64,000 bases of DNA. It comes from Acidobacteriaceae bacterium KBS 83 (GTDB taxonomy: Bacteria; Acidobacteriota; Terriglobia; Terriglobales; Acidobacteriaceae). The stretch spans positions 682,001 through 746,000 of the forward strand of contig KB906734.1 in NCBI GenBank assembly GCA_000381585.1, read 5' to 3'. A model generated the notes under the pieces. That model saw only the letters and a program-made list of their open reading frames with translations. It ran no database searches and had not been told where the DNA came from. Both the position numbers and the translations under genes were made by a program. Below are positions 27,410 through 36,750 of the stretch, in pieces (the stretch's first letter is position 1; every line of letters begins with the position of its first letter).

Positions 27410-29764
27410 TCAGAACAGACGTCCGAAAGTGAAGAAGATTTTCCTGCGGCCCGCGTCGCCGACAGCGCCGCCCAGCGTGATCGAACCGAGCGGTGTCGTT
27501 GCCAGCACGCCCAGAACACCATCCTGCCGCACAAACGAGGGCTGCTCGGGCAACCACATTCCACCGGCCTCATAGGCGCCGGTTATGTAAAGCCCGTCGC
27601 CAAGTTGCGTGGGCAGCGACGCCACGCGCCGCAGATAAGCCGCGCGCACCAGAATATCGTCTGTGCCGCGATACTCGTCGATCGACGACGCAGAGAGCCG
27701 GAATGGTCCGCCCAGCGTAAAACGCAGAGGATCCGTGACATTCCGCCGGAAATACGTGTCGCCGGATATGGCCAGGCCCACGATGTGCTTGTTGGCGAAC
27801 TCTATGGAATGAAGGACCGTCAGGTGCGCTACCGGCGCATTCTGGCTGGCGACAGTGTTGTACAGCGCGCCGCCTGCGACATCGAACAACACTCCCTGCG
27901 TCGAAAGCTGTGCCGTATTCAGGCTGTTGTAGGTGTAGTGCAGCACGCCGGTCTGCATCGTTCCGGAGATGTCCCGGCGCGAATCGCTGCCGATCTGCGA
28001 ATGCCACCGCACTGTTTCGTAGCGCCACTCCGCCGCAAGTTGCGCTCGTGAATGATACGTCCGGCCGAAATCAATACCACCGCCTGCGTTCTGCTGCAGC
28101 CGCTCCGCGATGCGCTGCTGGTTGCTGTAGATGTAGACCGGTTCGCGCAGCAGGCCGGCATGCGGCTGCACAAAGAGACCGTCCTCCCTCAGCCGCCGGT
28201 AGTACTCCGTGGAGGCCTGAGTAAGAAACCCGACCCGCAGATCGGTGCGGAGCTCGGAACGGTAGCCGCCGAAATCGTTGTTGATAAGCCGCAGATCGAA
28301 GGTGCCACGAGTCACGTTGTCCGTCATCGCTGTGATGTCAGCGCCGACTAGCAGAAATGGCGGACCGTTGCGCGTTGGTTCCAGGTTCACCAGCACACCG
28401 TTGACGGGTCCTGGCGCAACTGTGCCGTCTGGGCGGTGCGGGGCCAGCGTCACAAACTCCGCCTCGTATGTCTGGTTGTCCTGCACCCGATCCAGCGCCT
28501 GAATGGTGGGTTTTGCTTCGATCGGCTTCCCCTCAAGCGGCTTCATGCTCTTCGAGACGCTTCGCTGTGCACCCGGCGAACCACCCTGTATCTTCACCGC
28601 CTTGAGCAATCCGGGATGTCCCTGCCGCCTGTCGCGTTTGTCTGCCACGTATTCCTTCCATGCCTCCGGCGACAGCTGATACTTTAGCAGTGTTTCGCGC
28701 TGCGCCTCGGCCGCGGCGTAGCCAACGTCGATCAGCTCCTTCGCCTTGGCATACTCGCCGACGCCATACTTGCCGGTATCGGGTGTCAGCAGGACATTCG
28801 CCAGCTTCACCGACTCCCGCTCATTGCGTGCCGTTCCCGCTGAGAAGGCGCGCGCGAAGACGCCCACCACCGATGCCACGTCGCTTTCCGTGAACTCCGT
28901 TGACGGCAGCAGCACCGCGATCACCACTTCCGATCGCAGATCGTGTTTGGCCACCTCTGTCGGCAGGTTTTCCATGATCGCGCCGTCCACCAGATAGTGA
29001 TCCTGGTACTTCACCGGCGCGAAGATGCCGGGAATCGCGATCGATGCACGCACCGCCAGCGGTATCGATCCGCCATAAAACACTACGCGGTGTAACGTGT
29101 TCAGGTCGGTTGAGACGCAGCGAAATGGAATCGGAAGCTCATCGAAACGCAGATGGTCGCCATCGTAGTTCTGAAACTCGTCGTGCAGAAACGCATTCAG
29201 CCCGCGATCAGTCAACAATGAATTGCGCAGGCTGATGCCGCCCTTGAGTCCCACTTGAAATGCACCCGGCATCTCCCGGCGGTCCTCGCGCCGGCGATAG
29301 CTCAATTGGTCATAGTCCACTGACAGATGAAAGATATTCGGCAGTTCGGCGCCCGTGGCGACCTCCTCGATCTCCTCCGCCGAACGGCCCGTCGCATAGA
29401 GAGCACCGATGAGCGATCCCATGCTGGTCCCGGTAATACGGTCCACCGGAATTCGATTCTCCTCAAACCACTTCAGTACGCCAATGTGCGCTAATCCGAG
29501 CGCGCCTCCGCCATCCAGCACCAGCCCGATGCTCGGCCGTCCGTCCGGAACCACCGGCGGCAACGCCCCCGCAGGGGCGCTGTCCGTTTTCACCATCGTG
29601 TTGTCGATCGGCGAGGTCAGTCCCGCGCGGCCACTGGGCAGCCGCACGGACGGCATGGACGGCGCTTCCTGCGTGGGAGCCGGTTGCTGCGGAGGAATCT
29701 CCTGTTGCGCAGCGGCAGGAATGGCTAGCGCAAGCGAGAGAGCGAACGATCTCGCAATGACCAA
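27410..29764 (-). CDS. Patatin-like phospholipase with C-terminal outer-membrane beta-barrel
   Basis: This 784-residue secreted protein has a signal peptide (residues 1-20, IPAAAQ end). The patatin domain carries the oxyanion loop DGGGALG (84-90), nucleophile Ser114 in GTSMGS and the catalytic Asp260 in YLVDGAIMENLP. After a linker, residues from about 430 form a Tyr/Arg-rich strand series like a BamA/TpsB-type surface-antigen barrel, ending in FFTFGRLF with a terminal Phe suited to BAM recognition. This matches RssA/PlpD-like patatin-barrel proteins, type Vd-like. A role in outer-membrane lipid turnover or release of the phospholipase is inferred. Confidence 0.85.
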   Translation of the reverse strand: MVIARSFALSLALAIPAAAQQEIPPQQPAPTQEAPSMPSVRLPSGRAGLTSPIDNTMVKTDSAPAGALPPVVPDGRPSIGLVLDGGGALGLAHIGVLKWFEENRIPVDRITGTSMGSLIGALYATGRSAEEIEEVATGAELPNIFHLSVDYDQLSYRRREDRREMPGAFQVGLKGGISLRNSLLTDRGLNAFLHDEFQNYDGDHLRFDELPIPFRCVSTDLNTLHRVVFYGGSIPLAVRASIAIPGIFAPVKYQDHYLVDGAIMENLPTEVAKHDLRSEVVIAVLLPSTEFTESDVASVVGVFARAFSAGTARNERESVKLANVLLTPDTGKYGVGEYAKAKELIDVGYAAAEAQRETLLKYQLSPEAWKEYVADKRDRRQGHPGLLKAVKIQGGSPGAQRSVSKSMKPLEGKPIEAKPTIQALDRVQDNQTYEAEFVTLAPHRPDGTVAPGPVNGVLVNLEPTRNGPPFLLVGADITAMTDNVTRGTFDLRLINNDFGGYRSELRTDLRVGFLTQASTEYYRRLREDGLFVQPHAGLLREPVYIYSNQQRIAERLQQNAGGGIDFGRTYHSRAQLAAEWRYETVRWHSQIGSDSRRDISGTMQTGVLHYTYNSLNTAQLSTQGVLFDVAGGALYNTVASQNAPVAHLTVLHSIEFANKHIVGLAISGDTYFRRNVTDPLRFTLGGPFRLSASSIDEYRGTDDILVRAAYLRRVASLPTQLGDGLYITGAYEAGGMWLPEQPSFVRQDGVLGVLATTPLGSITLGGAVGDAGRRKIFFTFGRLF

Positions 29765-30018
29765 AAGAGCACCTCGCAGGAGCCGGAACTACGCTATAGC
29801 GGAAACAGACGGGCGCACGATCACCTCAATCGTCCGGCCGACTATGCCTACGCTGTTCCAGCGTCGCCTCCCCAATCATGCCGGATCACGAGGCGCAACA
29901 CGGGGAATGAGCGGCGAGGGGTGACGTGAAAGTTAAGTCCATCCGGGAGTGAATGGATAGCATTCGTCCCGGAGGCAGCTCATCCATGACACAAGTTGAC
30001 CTGCTAGCCATTCTCCCG

Positions 30019-31194
30019 TCATGGAGTAGACGGGGATTGCACACCAATGACAGTGACTGGAGACGATGAGGACACGATGAGATTGTGCCTGTTGTATTTC
30101 GAGTCAAATCGCTCCATGAACCAGAGGCGTACAGGAGTCTCGAAATAGTGGAAACTCAACACACTTAGCCCGACGCAGAGTGCGAGGTATACCGGGTAAA
30201 AAGCATGGGTCACCCATTGATAGTGCCGAAACAGGGCGAGCATTGGCGTATGGATCAGGTACAGTGCATAACTGGAATTCCCCATTGCCACCAGCCATCG
30301 CCCGCACAGCCAACGCGACAGCGGGGTGGAGACAGCCGATAGCGCCCAGATGAAACCCGCAAAAATCGGCACGAGGAGTCCATTGTTGTAAGGTGCAGCT
30401 ACGCGAAACCAAGGAACCAGGTGCGCGCTCAAAGCAACTCCGCCGACCGACAGCCCCAGCACTGCATTCACATGCCAAGCGCTTATTCGCTCCTTGTCCC
30501 ATTGTCCCTGTTGCAGCGTCTGCCAGCGAGCCAGTAGGATTCCCAGCGCAAAAGTCGTCAGGTGGAATGGCGGCAAAACCATTGCCATCTCAAAACTCAG
30601 CTGCGTTCGCATTCCCCAAACTAAAGCCTGGCCTCCGACGTACAAGGCCACTGCGCTCATCCATAGGCGGGCTCCACGCAGCTTCCACAGCAGAGTGCCG
30701 AGCAGGGGAAAGCATATGTAAAAGAAAACTTCCCCGCACAGCGACCAGCTTGGCGGGTTGATACGAAGCAGCCGGCGCGGGTACCAGACTTGCACCATTG
30801 CTACATTTGCCGCAAAAATCGTTACCGTCTTGGTCATCCCGATTTTCATGCCGTGCCGCTGCACTTCCCACGCCAGAAGCTCCGGCGTGGCGGCTACCAA
30901 CATGACAAAGTACAGCGGATACAGGCGCGCAAACCGTGCGGCGAAGAATCTGCTCTTGTCGATGGTCTGCCCATCGCGCAAATACACCAGGCTCAGCACG
31001 TAACCTGAGAGCAGATAGAAAAAACTGACCGCAACTGGGAAAGCAAACGAGACGATGCCTAGAAAGCCTTGCGGAACCCCATGCGTGCCTCTGCTGGAGA
31101 AAGCAGGAAAGAAAGTTCGCACCGAATGGTGAAACAACACGAACGATGCAAGAAAGAAACGCACTGAGGTCAGGGGAGATATCTTCTGGGGCAT
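30019..31194 (-). CDS. Acyltransferase 3 family membrane protein (OafA/YrhL-like)
   Basis: This 391-residue integral membrane acyltransferase has about ten hydrophobic segments. Typical text includes LTSVRFFLASFVLFHHSVR, with the conserved His and Arg near the N-terminus, then SFFYLLSGYVLSLVY, FFAARFARLYPLYF and SWSLCGEVFFYICFPLL. The family O-acetylates or acylates cell-surface polysaccharides. Sequence around 30019-31194 is a little less GC-rich than its neighbours, which might mean acquisition. No polysaccharide cluster is adjacent. Confidence 0.9.
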   Translation of the reverse strand: MPQKISPLTSVRFFLASFVLFHHSVRTFFPAFSSRGTHGVPQGFLGIVSFAFPVAVSFFYLLSGYVLSLVYLRDGQTIDKSRFFAARFARLYPLYFVMLVAATPELLAWEVQRHGMKIGMTKTVTIFAANVAMVQVWYPRRLLRINPPSWSLCGEVFFYICFPLLGTLLWKLRGARLWMSAVALYVGGQALVWGMRTQLSFEMAMVLPPFHLTTFALGILLARWQTLQQGQWDKERISAWHVNAVLGLSVGGVALSAHLVPWFRVAAPYNNGLLVPIFAGFIWALSAVSTPLSRWLCGRWLVAMGNSSYALYLIHTPMLALFRHYQWVTHAFYPVYLALCVGLSVLSFHYFETPVRLWFMERFDSKYNRHNLIVSSSSPVTVIGVQSPSTP

Positions 31195-31286
31195 CGGCAG
31201 CTCGCTGACTGCGCTAACTGAGTCGCGGCCGATTTATTCCAGGTCTCCGAGCAAAATCCCCCTTGATGACGAGGCGACGTGCATAG

Positions 31287-31317
31287 AAAAGGGCACGCGG
31301 CGCAAGGCTGCGTGCCC
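31287..31317 (-). terminator. Intrinsic terminator of the rpsF-rpsR-rplI operon
   Basis: On the minus strand a perfect 8-bp stem GGGCACGC/GCGTGCCC with an 11-base loop is followed directly by TTTT, about 22 bases after the rplI stop. It is the clearest intrinsic terminator in the window and ends the long ispE-to-rplI transcript. Confidence 0.88.
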
Positions 31318-31339
31318 ATCTTGAGAGCCGGACGAAGAC

Positions 31340-31795
31340 TTAGGCTTCCTCGCCCTCGGCATTCACCGTGACCTTGATATGCGCGCTCACCTCGCGGTGC
31401 AGCTTCACCGGAATATGAAACTCGCCCAGTTGCTTCAGCGGCTCATCCAGTTGCACCTTGCGGCGGTCGACCGAATAGCCCTTCTGCTCCAGCGCGTGTG
31501 CGATGTCCGAGGAGGTGACCGAACCAAAGAGGTGCTCGTTCTCGCCCACCTTGCGCTCGAAGACCAATTCCACCTGCTCCATCTGCGCGACCAGTTGCTG
31601 TGCATCCGCCTTCTCCTTCGCGGAGCGCCGCAGCGCCGACTGCTTCATCTGCTCGATCACGTTCCGGTTGGCTGACGTAGCTTCGATCGCGAGCTTCTTC
31701 GGCAGCAAAAAGTTGCGTCCGTAGCCGTCGGCCACCTTCACCACGTCTCCGCGATGTCCCAGTGTGTCGACGTCTTCCTTCAGAATGACTTCCAT
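31340..31795 (-). CDS. rplI: 50S ribosomal protein L9
   Basis: This 151-residue L9 binds 23S rRNA domain V. The N-terminal domain MEVILKEDVDTLGHRGDVVKVADGYGRNFLLPKKLA is unmistakable. A long helix and the C-terminal domain (GSVTSSDIAHALEQKGY) follow. An in-frame extension up to 31867 overlaps the rpsR end and lacks homology, so ATG 31795 is chosen. It is last in the operon. Confidence 0.97.
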   Translation of the reverse strand: MEVILKEDVDTLGHRGDVVKVADGYGRNFLLPKKLAIEATSANRNVIEQMKQSALRRSAKEKADAQQLVAQMEQVELVFERKVGENEHLFGSVTSSDIAHALEQKGYSVDRRKVQLDEPLKQLGEFHIPVKLHREVSAHIKVTVNAEGEEA

Positions 31796-31868
31796 AACTC
31801 TCCTCAGTGTTGTGGGCGCTCCAGTGTTGCCGGCACTCTGAAATGCCGCGCAACCGGAACGCGCCATA

Positions 31869-32279
31869 CTAGTACCGCGCGGCGAATGGCAGCAAGGCGA
31901 TATTGCGCGCCTGTTTAATGGCGCGGGTCAGCCGCCGCTGATGCGTGGTGCAGACACCGGTCAGGCGGCGGGGAACAATCTTGCCCCGCTCGGCGACGAA
32001 CTGCTGCAGCAGCCGCACATCCCGGTAGTGGATCGAGTCAATCTTCTCCACGCAGAACTTGCAAACCTTCTTGCGCCGGAAGAACTTGCGTCCGCCGGGA
32101 CCGCCAGGTCCACCCGGACCGCCGGGCCCACGCCCGCCCGGGCCGCGTCCCCCTCCGGGACGATCTCCTGGTGCACGCTCCGGACGATCACTTGCCGGAC
32201 GATCACCCGCCGGACGCTCGGTTGCCGCGCCTTCCGACGCACGCGGTGTTGCTGTTGCTGTGCTGGTCTCTTCAGCCAT
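31869..32279 (-). CDS. rpsR: 30S ribosomal protein S18 with Gly/Pro-rich N-terminal extension
   Basis: The C-terminal part of this 136-residue protein is a standard S18: [25 protein letters not shown], then [34 protein letters not shown]. About 62 residues precede it: a Thr/Ala/Glu start, an [18 protein letters not shown] repeat and a pure Gly/Pro stretch. S18 is normally about 75 residues, so the extension nearly doubles it. A standard ATG with TTTCC/GGAAA upstream context marks 32279 as the start. Cysteines in CKFC and VC may bind zinc. It lies between rpsF and rplI. Confidence 0.94.
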   Translation of the reverse strand: MAEETSTATATPRASEGAATERPAGDRPASDRPERAPGDRPGGGRGPGGRGPGGPGGPGGPGGRKFFRRKKVCKFCVEKIDSIHYRDVRLLQQFVAERGKIVPRRLTGVCTTHQRRLTRAIKQARNIALLPFAARY

Positions 32280-32401
32280 GGTTTCCTTTTTCTTTCTTCC
32301 CGCCCGGCTTTCGTATTCCGCCGGCGGAACAGGCCCTGCTCTTGGCAGGACCGGCTGCGATGATGCCGGCGCGTGGCCGGCGTTAATGTCAGCGGAACGC
32401 T

Positions 32402-32818
32402 TTAAGCGCTGGCTGCGGCTTCCGTCGCGGCAGGCGCTGTTTCGGCCTCAGGCGCCGCGGCAGCAGGCTGCGCGCTCAGCTTCTTGCGCGTCGCCCGGAT
32501 CGCCTTGATCTTCTCCGCCCGCTTCTCTTCCTCGTCCATGCGCACGGTGATGAACTTGATCACCGGCTCCGTGACGCGGAGACGGCGCTCTACCTCGGCG
32601 ACCAGGCCACCTTCCGCCTGGATCACCAGCAGGACGTAGTTGCCGTCGGAAAACTTGCGCACCATATAGGAAAGCTTGCGGCGTCCCAGCTTCTCGGTCG
32701 ATTTCACAGAGCCACCACCGTGGGTGATGGTCTGCTCCAATCCCGCGATCAGCTTGTCGACATCCGCCTCTTCCATATCCGGCCGCACGATGAACATCAC
32801 TTCATAGCTACGTTGCAT
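32402..32818 (-). CDS. rpsF: 30S ribosomal protein S6
   Basis: This 138-residue S6 pairs with S18 on the 16S rRNA platform. [41 protein letters not shown] and [19 protein letters not shown] are diagnostic. An Ala/Pro/Glu-rich tail of about 30 residues extends beyond the core. It precedes rpsR by 122 bases on the same strand. Confidence 0.97.
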   Translation of the reverse strand: MQRSYEVMFIVRPDMEEADVDKLIAGLEQTITHGGGSVKSTEKLGRRKLSYMVRKFSDGNYVLLVIQAEGGLVAEVERRLRVTEPVIKFITVRMDEEEKRAEKIKAIRATRKKLSAQPAAAAPEAETAPAATEAAASA

Positions 32819-32888
32819 GCGTTTCTCTCTTCCTCAATCCTGAAACTACCGATACTCACTTCAAGCTCGTAACAGCTGCTGCACTCAA

Positions 32889-33545
32889 TCACTCGGCCTT
32901 CGAGGAGCCATTCCCCGCAGGACCGTTCCACTTGTTCATCGCCGCGGACACGCCGCTCACGATGACTGTTTCCACGGCTTCGGCGACGCGGTCCAGCACC
33001 TCGTCGAGCACCGCCAGTTCCTTCTTTCGCATCGGCGTCAACAGGTAATCCTTCCCCCGCCGCGACGCTCTCTCCAACCCATCCGGCCCGACTCCGATCC
33101 GGATCCTTGCCCACTCTTCCGTACCCAGCGCGCCGTTGATCGATCTGGCGCCATTGTGGCCACCCGACGATCCTCCGGCCCGCACCCGAAGCGTGCCCAG
33201 CGGCAGTGCCAGTTCGTCGTACAGGATCAGTACGTCCTGCTGCGTCGCACCTAGCTCCTCTACCAGCGCCCGAACTGAAAGCCCACTCAGGTTCATGAAG
33301 GTTCCCGGCTTCGCCAGAACAACCTCTCGGCCTGCAATCTGCGTTGTCGCCGTCAGTGCGCGACAGCGGCGGTTGTTCACCGTCGCCCCAGTCCGCTCGG
33401 CCACCCGGTCGATGGCCAGGAACCCCGCATTGTGCGGCGTCCACTGGTACTCGATTCCCGGATTGCCGAGCCCGATGACCAGAAACGGACCCCGCACTCC
33501 ACTCTGCGGCTCCATCGCTCTGGGTTCCTTCGCTTCCGACGGCAC
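32889..33545 (-). CDS. pth: Peptidyl-tRNA hydrolase
   Basis: This 218-residue enzyme frees tRNA from drop-off peptidyl-tRNA. FLVIGLGNPGIEYQWTPHNAG holds the catalytic His (His38 counting from this start), KPGTFMNLSG and LILYDELALPLGTLRVR hold the other key residues, and SGGHNGARSI the RNA-binding loop. The start at 33545 is 3 bases after the rplY stop; an ATG 10 codons later (33515) is equally reasonable. The GNGSSKAE tail is not conserved. Confidence 0.95.
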   Translation of the reverse strand: MPSEAKEPRAMEPQSGVRGPFLVIGLGNPGIEYQWTPHNAGFLAIDRVAERTGATVNNRRCRALTATTQIAGREVVLAKPGTFMNLSGLSVRALVEELGATQQDVLILYDELALPLGTLRVRAGGSSGGHNGARSINGALGTEEWARIRIGVGPDGLERASRRGKDYLLTPMRKKELAVLDEVLDRVAEAVETVIVSGVSAAMNKWNGPAGNGSSKAE

Positions 33546-33548
33546 TCT

Positions 33549-34244
33549 TTACTTCTTGCCGCCGGCCTTGGCGGCTTCGCCGCCTGCTTCCTCCGTCTCC
33601 TGCTTGCCCTTCTTCACCACCTCGGGCTCCGCAGGCGCCACAGCCGCTGCCACCGCATCCGGCTCCGGTGCCACTTCTTCCTTGATCACCGTCACGTGCG
33701 CAACCGTCGCATCCTCGTCCGTAATGAACTTGAGCTTGCCTTCGTGCGGCAGATCCGAGACACGGACAACGTCGTGCAGCTTCATGCCGCTCACGTCCAG
33801 CGTGATATGCGGCGGAATGTCCCCCGGTAGGCACTCGATCTCCACTTCGCGCAGCACTTGATCCAGCAGCCCACCTTCGGTCTTCACGCCAACGGGGATG
33901 CCCTCGAGATGGATTGGCACCTCGACAATCATCGCCTTGTCCATCGCGATGCGCTTCAGGTCGATGTGCAGGAGGCTGCCCTTGATAGGTTCATACTGCC
34001 AGTCCACGATCATCGCCTTCACACGTGCGCTGCCCTTCACGTCCACATCGAAGATGGTGTTGTGTCCGGACTCCGAGTGCAGGATGCGCAGGATCTGCTT
34101 GGGATCGAGCTCCACTGCAACCGAGGGCTCCTTCGCCCCATAGATCACCGCGGGAATCTTGCCCGCCATGCGCACGCGACGCGCCGCATTCTTGTTGAAT
34201 TTGCCCTCGCGGGTCACCGCTGTTACCAGTTCTGTGCTTGGCAT
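33549..34244 (-). CDS. rplY: 50S ribosomal protein L25 (Ctc/TL5 type)
   Basis: This 231-residue long-form L25 binds 5S rRNA. The N-terminal domain has GKIPAVIYGAKEPSVAVELD and the C-terminal TL5-like domain GGLLDQVLREVEIECLPGDIP and TLDVSGMKLHDVV. An Ala/Glu/Lys tail ends the protein. A good ribosome-binding site AAGGAAAA precedes the ATG. The prs-rplY-pth order is widely conserved. Confidence 0.95.
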   Translation of the reverse strand: MPSTELVTAVTREGKFNKNAARRVRMAGKIPAVIYGAKEPSVAVELDPKQILRILHSESGHNTIFDVDVKGSARVKAMIVDWQYEPIKGSLLHIDLKRIAMDKAMIVEVPIHLEGIPVGVKTEGGLLDQVLREVEIECLPGDIPPHITLDVSGMKLHDVVRVSDLPHEGKLKFITDEDATVAHVTVIKEEVAPEPDAVAAAVAPAEPEVVKKGKQETEEAGGEAAKAGGKK

Positions 34245-34322
34245 TGCTTCGTTTTCCTTTCGGTCATGGGGAGGTGTATGCCTCCGTACTCCCTTTGTTA
34301 AAAAGTTGCTGGTCCTTATTGC

Positions 34323-35372
34323 CTAGTTAAAGAGCGAGCTCACGCTCGTCTCCATGTGAATGCTTTCGATAGTCGCCGCCAGCAGGCCGGCGATCGACAA
34401 CACCTTGATCTTGTCCACCGCTTTCGCCTCTTCGCGCAGCGGGATGGAATTGGTCACCACCAGCTCCTTGATGCGCGAGCTGGCGATGCGCTCGACCGCA
34501 GGCCCTGACAGCACCGGGTGCGACGCACAGGCATAGACCTCAGTCGCGCCTTCATCCAGTAGTGCATGCGCAGTCTTCACCAGCGTTCCCGCCGTATCCA
34601 CGATGTCATCGATGATCAGGCAGGTCCGCCCCCGCACATCGCCGATCACGTTCATCACCTCGGTCACGTTGATGTCCGTGCGCCGCTTGTCCACGATAGC
34701 CAGCGGTGCGCCCATCTTGGTCGCGAAGAAGCGAGCCCGCTCCACGCCGCCTGCATCCGGCGAAACCACCGTCAGGTGCGGGAGGTTCTTCTCGCGGAAG
34801 TACCCCACCATCACCGGGCTGGCGAACATATGGTCCACCGGGATATTGAAAAAGCCCTGGATCTGCGCCGCATGCAGGTCCATGAAGAGAGCACGGTTCG
34901 CGCCCGCCGTAGTCAGCAGGTCGGCCACCAGCTTCGACGAGATCGCCACGCGGGGACGGTCCTTGCGGTCCTGCCGGGCATACCCGTAATACGGCACCAC
35001 GGCGGTAATGCGCCCGGCCGACGCGCGTTTCAGCGCATCGATCATGATCAGCAACTCCACCAGGTTCGAGTCCACCGGATTGCACGTGGGCTGCACGATA
35101 AACACATCGACGCCGCGGACGTTCTCGAGCAACTGAAAGTAGATCTCACCGTCGGCAAAACGCTGGATCTTGGTCTCACCCAGCGCCACGCCAATCTGGC
35201 TGCAGATCTCCTCGGCCAGCTGCCGGTTTGCCGACCCGGCAAAAATCTTGAAGCGCTTGTCCTCGCTCAGCCCGCGGCTTCGCTTGCGCTCCGGGGCGGG
35301 TCGAAAGTTGTTGCTTGACGTCGCCGTCTCCGGTTCGAGCGTCGTCGTCGCCACTGCCGTCTCTTGCTTCAT
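34323..35372 (-). CDS. prs: Ribose-phosphate pyrophosphokinase
   Basis: This 349-residue enzyme makes PRPP from ribose-5-phosphate and ATP for nucleotide, His and Trp synthesis. Diagnostic motifs are FADGEIYFQLLENVRG, PYYGYARQDRKDRPR, MDLHAAQIQGFFNIPVDH, VVSPDAGGVERARFFA and the PRPP loop CLIIDDIVDTAGT. A non-conserved N-terminal extension of about 38 residues precedes KRFKIFAGSAN. ATG 35372 is preferred over 35459, which runs through the tRNA-Gln flank. It lies 104 bases downstream of tRNA-Gln. Confidence 0.96.
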   Translation of the reverse strand: MKQETAVATTTLEPETATSSNNFRPAPERKRSRGLSEDKRFKIFAGSANRQLAEEICSQIGVALGETKIQRFADGEIYFQLLENVRGVDVFIVQPTCNPVDSNLVELLIMIDALKRASAGRITAVVPYYGYARQDRKDRPRVAISSKLVADLLTTAGANRALFMDLHAAQIQGFFNIPVDHMFASPVMVGYFREKNLPHLTVVSPDAGGVERARFFATKMGAPLAIVDKRRTDINVTEVMNVIGDVRGRTCLIIDDIVDTAGTLVKTAHALLDEGATEVYACASHPVLSGPAVERIASSRIKELVVTNSIPLREEAKAVDKIKVLSIAGLLAATIESIHMETSVSSLFN

Positions 35373-35476
35373 CACAATCTCCCAAGCTGGTTTGCGTTGG
35401 TGAACTGCGCTGGCTCTTGCGGCGGCTTCAACTGCATCCGCTGCAGGGACCCGGTGCACGGTGCACCGGAACAGAG

Positions 35477-35550
35477 TGGCTGGGCGACTAGGATTCGAAC
35501 CTAGACAAAGTGCTCCAAAGGCACTTGACCTACCATTAGTCGATCGCCCA
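35477..35550 (-). tRNA. tRNA-Gln (anticodon TTG)
   Basis: A 74-nt cloverleaf reads on the minus strand. The acceptor stem is TGGGCGA/TCGCCCA, and the anticodon arm AGTGC-CTTTGGA-GCACT gives anticodon TTG for CAA codons. The T-arm is CTAGG-TTCGAAT-CCTAG, and GCCA is encoded at the 3' end. It lies between ispE and prs in the same orientation, so it is probably processed from the operon transcript. Confidence 0.97.
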
Positions 35551-35603
35551 ACAGGCTGCTGGCGGAGAGAGAATGATGCTGCCAGCAGTTTCGCCGAACA
35601 GCT

Positions 35604-36629
35604 CTAATTCATCCACATCGTGCGCCAATACTGCTCGCGAGGCAAGGTCTCGGTGCGCAGCGCCACAATGCCGCGGTTCCGAAGACGCTCTGCCGCTCGA
35701 TCTGCCGCTTCTTTGCTCGCATACAGCCCGAACAGGGCCGAACCCGAACCTGAAAGCGCGGCATAGAGAGCCGCATCCCCAGTCTGGTCGGATGCCGCGA
35801 GCACACGCACAATGTCTGCAAGAGAGGGATACTGCGCAAAGACGACCTCTTCAAAGTCGTTTGCAATCCCGGTGCGGACAAGCGCGAGAAGCGGAGTCTC
35901 GGCCAGGTCTCCCTTCGCGGACACATAATCTTTCGGTCCAACAAGACCAGAAGGCATGCTCCAGGAGACACCGGAGGAGTGCGGCTGACCCCAAGCTGCG
36001 GAGACAGACCGACTCAACATGCTAAGTCTATCGGCTGAGGCCTCGGGGGTCAATGCGGAATGACGCGCATCCCATTCCCGAAACGCAGCAGGCGTCGACA
36101 CTCCAACGTCTGGAACCGCCACGACGCAGGGTATCGCCGGAACATCGGCCAGCGGCGAAACCTCTTCGCCTCGCCCCACACCCAGCACCGCGCCGCCCAG
36201 CAGAAACAGCGGCACATCAGAGCCTACCTCCGCCGCCACGCGCAGCCGGTCATCAGAGCTCAATGCGACGCCAAGCTCCCGTTCCAGCCCCAGGAGAGCC
36301 GCTGCCGCATTCGCCGAACCGGCACCCAGTCCACCCTGCACCGGCAGCCGCTTCTCAATATGGATCTCGACCTCCGCTGTAAGCCCCAGCACCGCCAGCG
36401 CCCGCTCCACCATCTTCCACGCGGTATTGCGCGAGTCCGTGGGCACACGCTCATCGTTTGAGGTGAGTGCGATGCTCGTCGTCGCAACGCGTTTGGCCGT
36501 TACCGACACCAGGTCGTGCAGTGCAATGGTCTGGTAGACCGTCGCCAGCGCGTGGTAGCCATCCGGACGCGACGGACCGATAGCCAACCCGAAATTGATC
36601 TTTGCAAACGAACGCAGCGTGACTGCCAT
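35604..36629 (-). CDS. ispE: 4-diphosphocytidyl-2-C-methyl-D-erythritol kinase
   Basis: This GHMP kinase of the MEP isoprenoid pathway has 341 residues. Motifs are RSFAKINFGLAIGPSRPDGYHAL, the ATP loop PVQGGLGAGSANAAAAL and the C-terminal LSGSGSALFGLY. It is longer than usual because of about 40 extra residues after WDARHSALTPE, a Ser/Gly/Pro-rich stretch (RSVSAAWGQPHSSGVSW) before DLAETPLLALVR. It heads the operon; ggt is divergent 121 bases away. Confidence 0.94.
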   Translation of the reverse strand: MAVTLRSFAKINFGLAIGPSRPDGYHALATVYQTIALHDLVSVTAKRVATTSIALTSNDERVPTDSRNTAWKMVERALAVLGLTAEVEIHIEKRLPVQGGLGAGSANAAAALLGLERELGVALSSDDRLRVAAEVGSDVPLFLLGGAVLGVGRGEEVSPLADVPAIPCVVAVPDVGVSTPAAFREWDARHSALTPEASADRLSMLSRSVSAAWGQPHSSGVSWSMPSGLVGPKDYVSAKGDLAETPLLALVRTGIANDFEEVVFAQYPSLADIVRVLAASDQTGDAALYAALSGSGSALFGLYASKEAADRAAERLRNRGIVALRTETLPREQYWRTMWMN

Positions 36630-36750
36630 GCCCTCGTCATTCTAAGCAGTCCAAACATTTGTCATCTCAACCGGAGCGGTATCGCGCAAGCGAGACCCGT
36701 GGAGGCGAGAGATCTGCTGTTCCGTGGCCACTCTCGAATACACTCCTTCC

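Noticed and set aside
32797-33834. A 345-residue minus-strand frame across pth and rplY
   Set aside because: Composition is Gly/Arg-rich shadow sequence; the known genes pth and rplY occupy the other frame with clear motifs.
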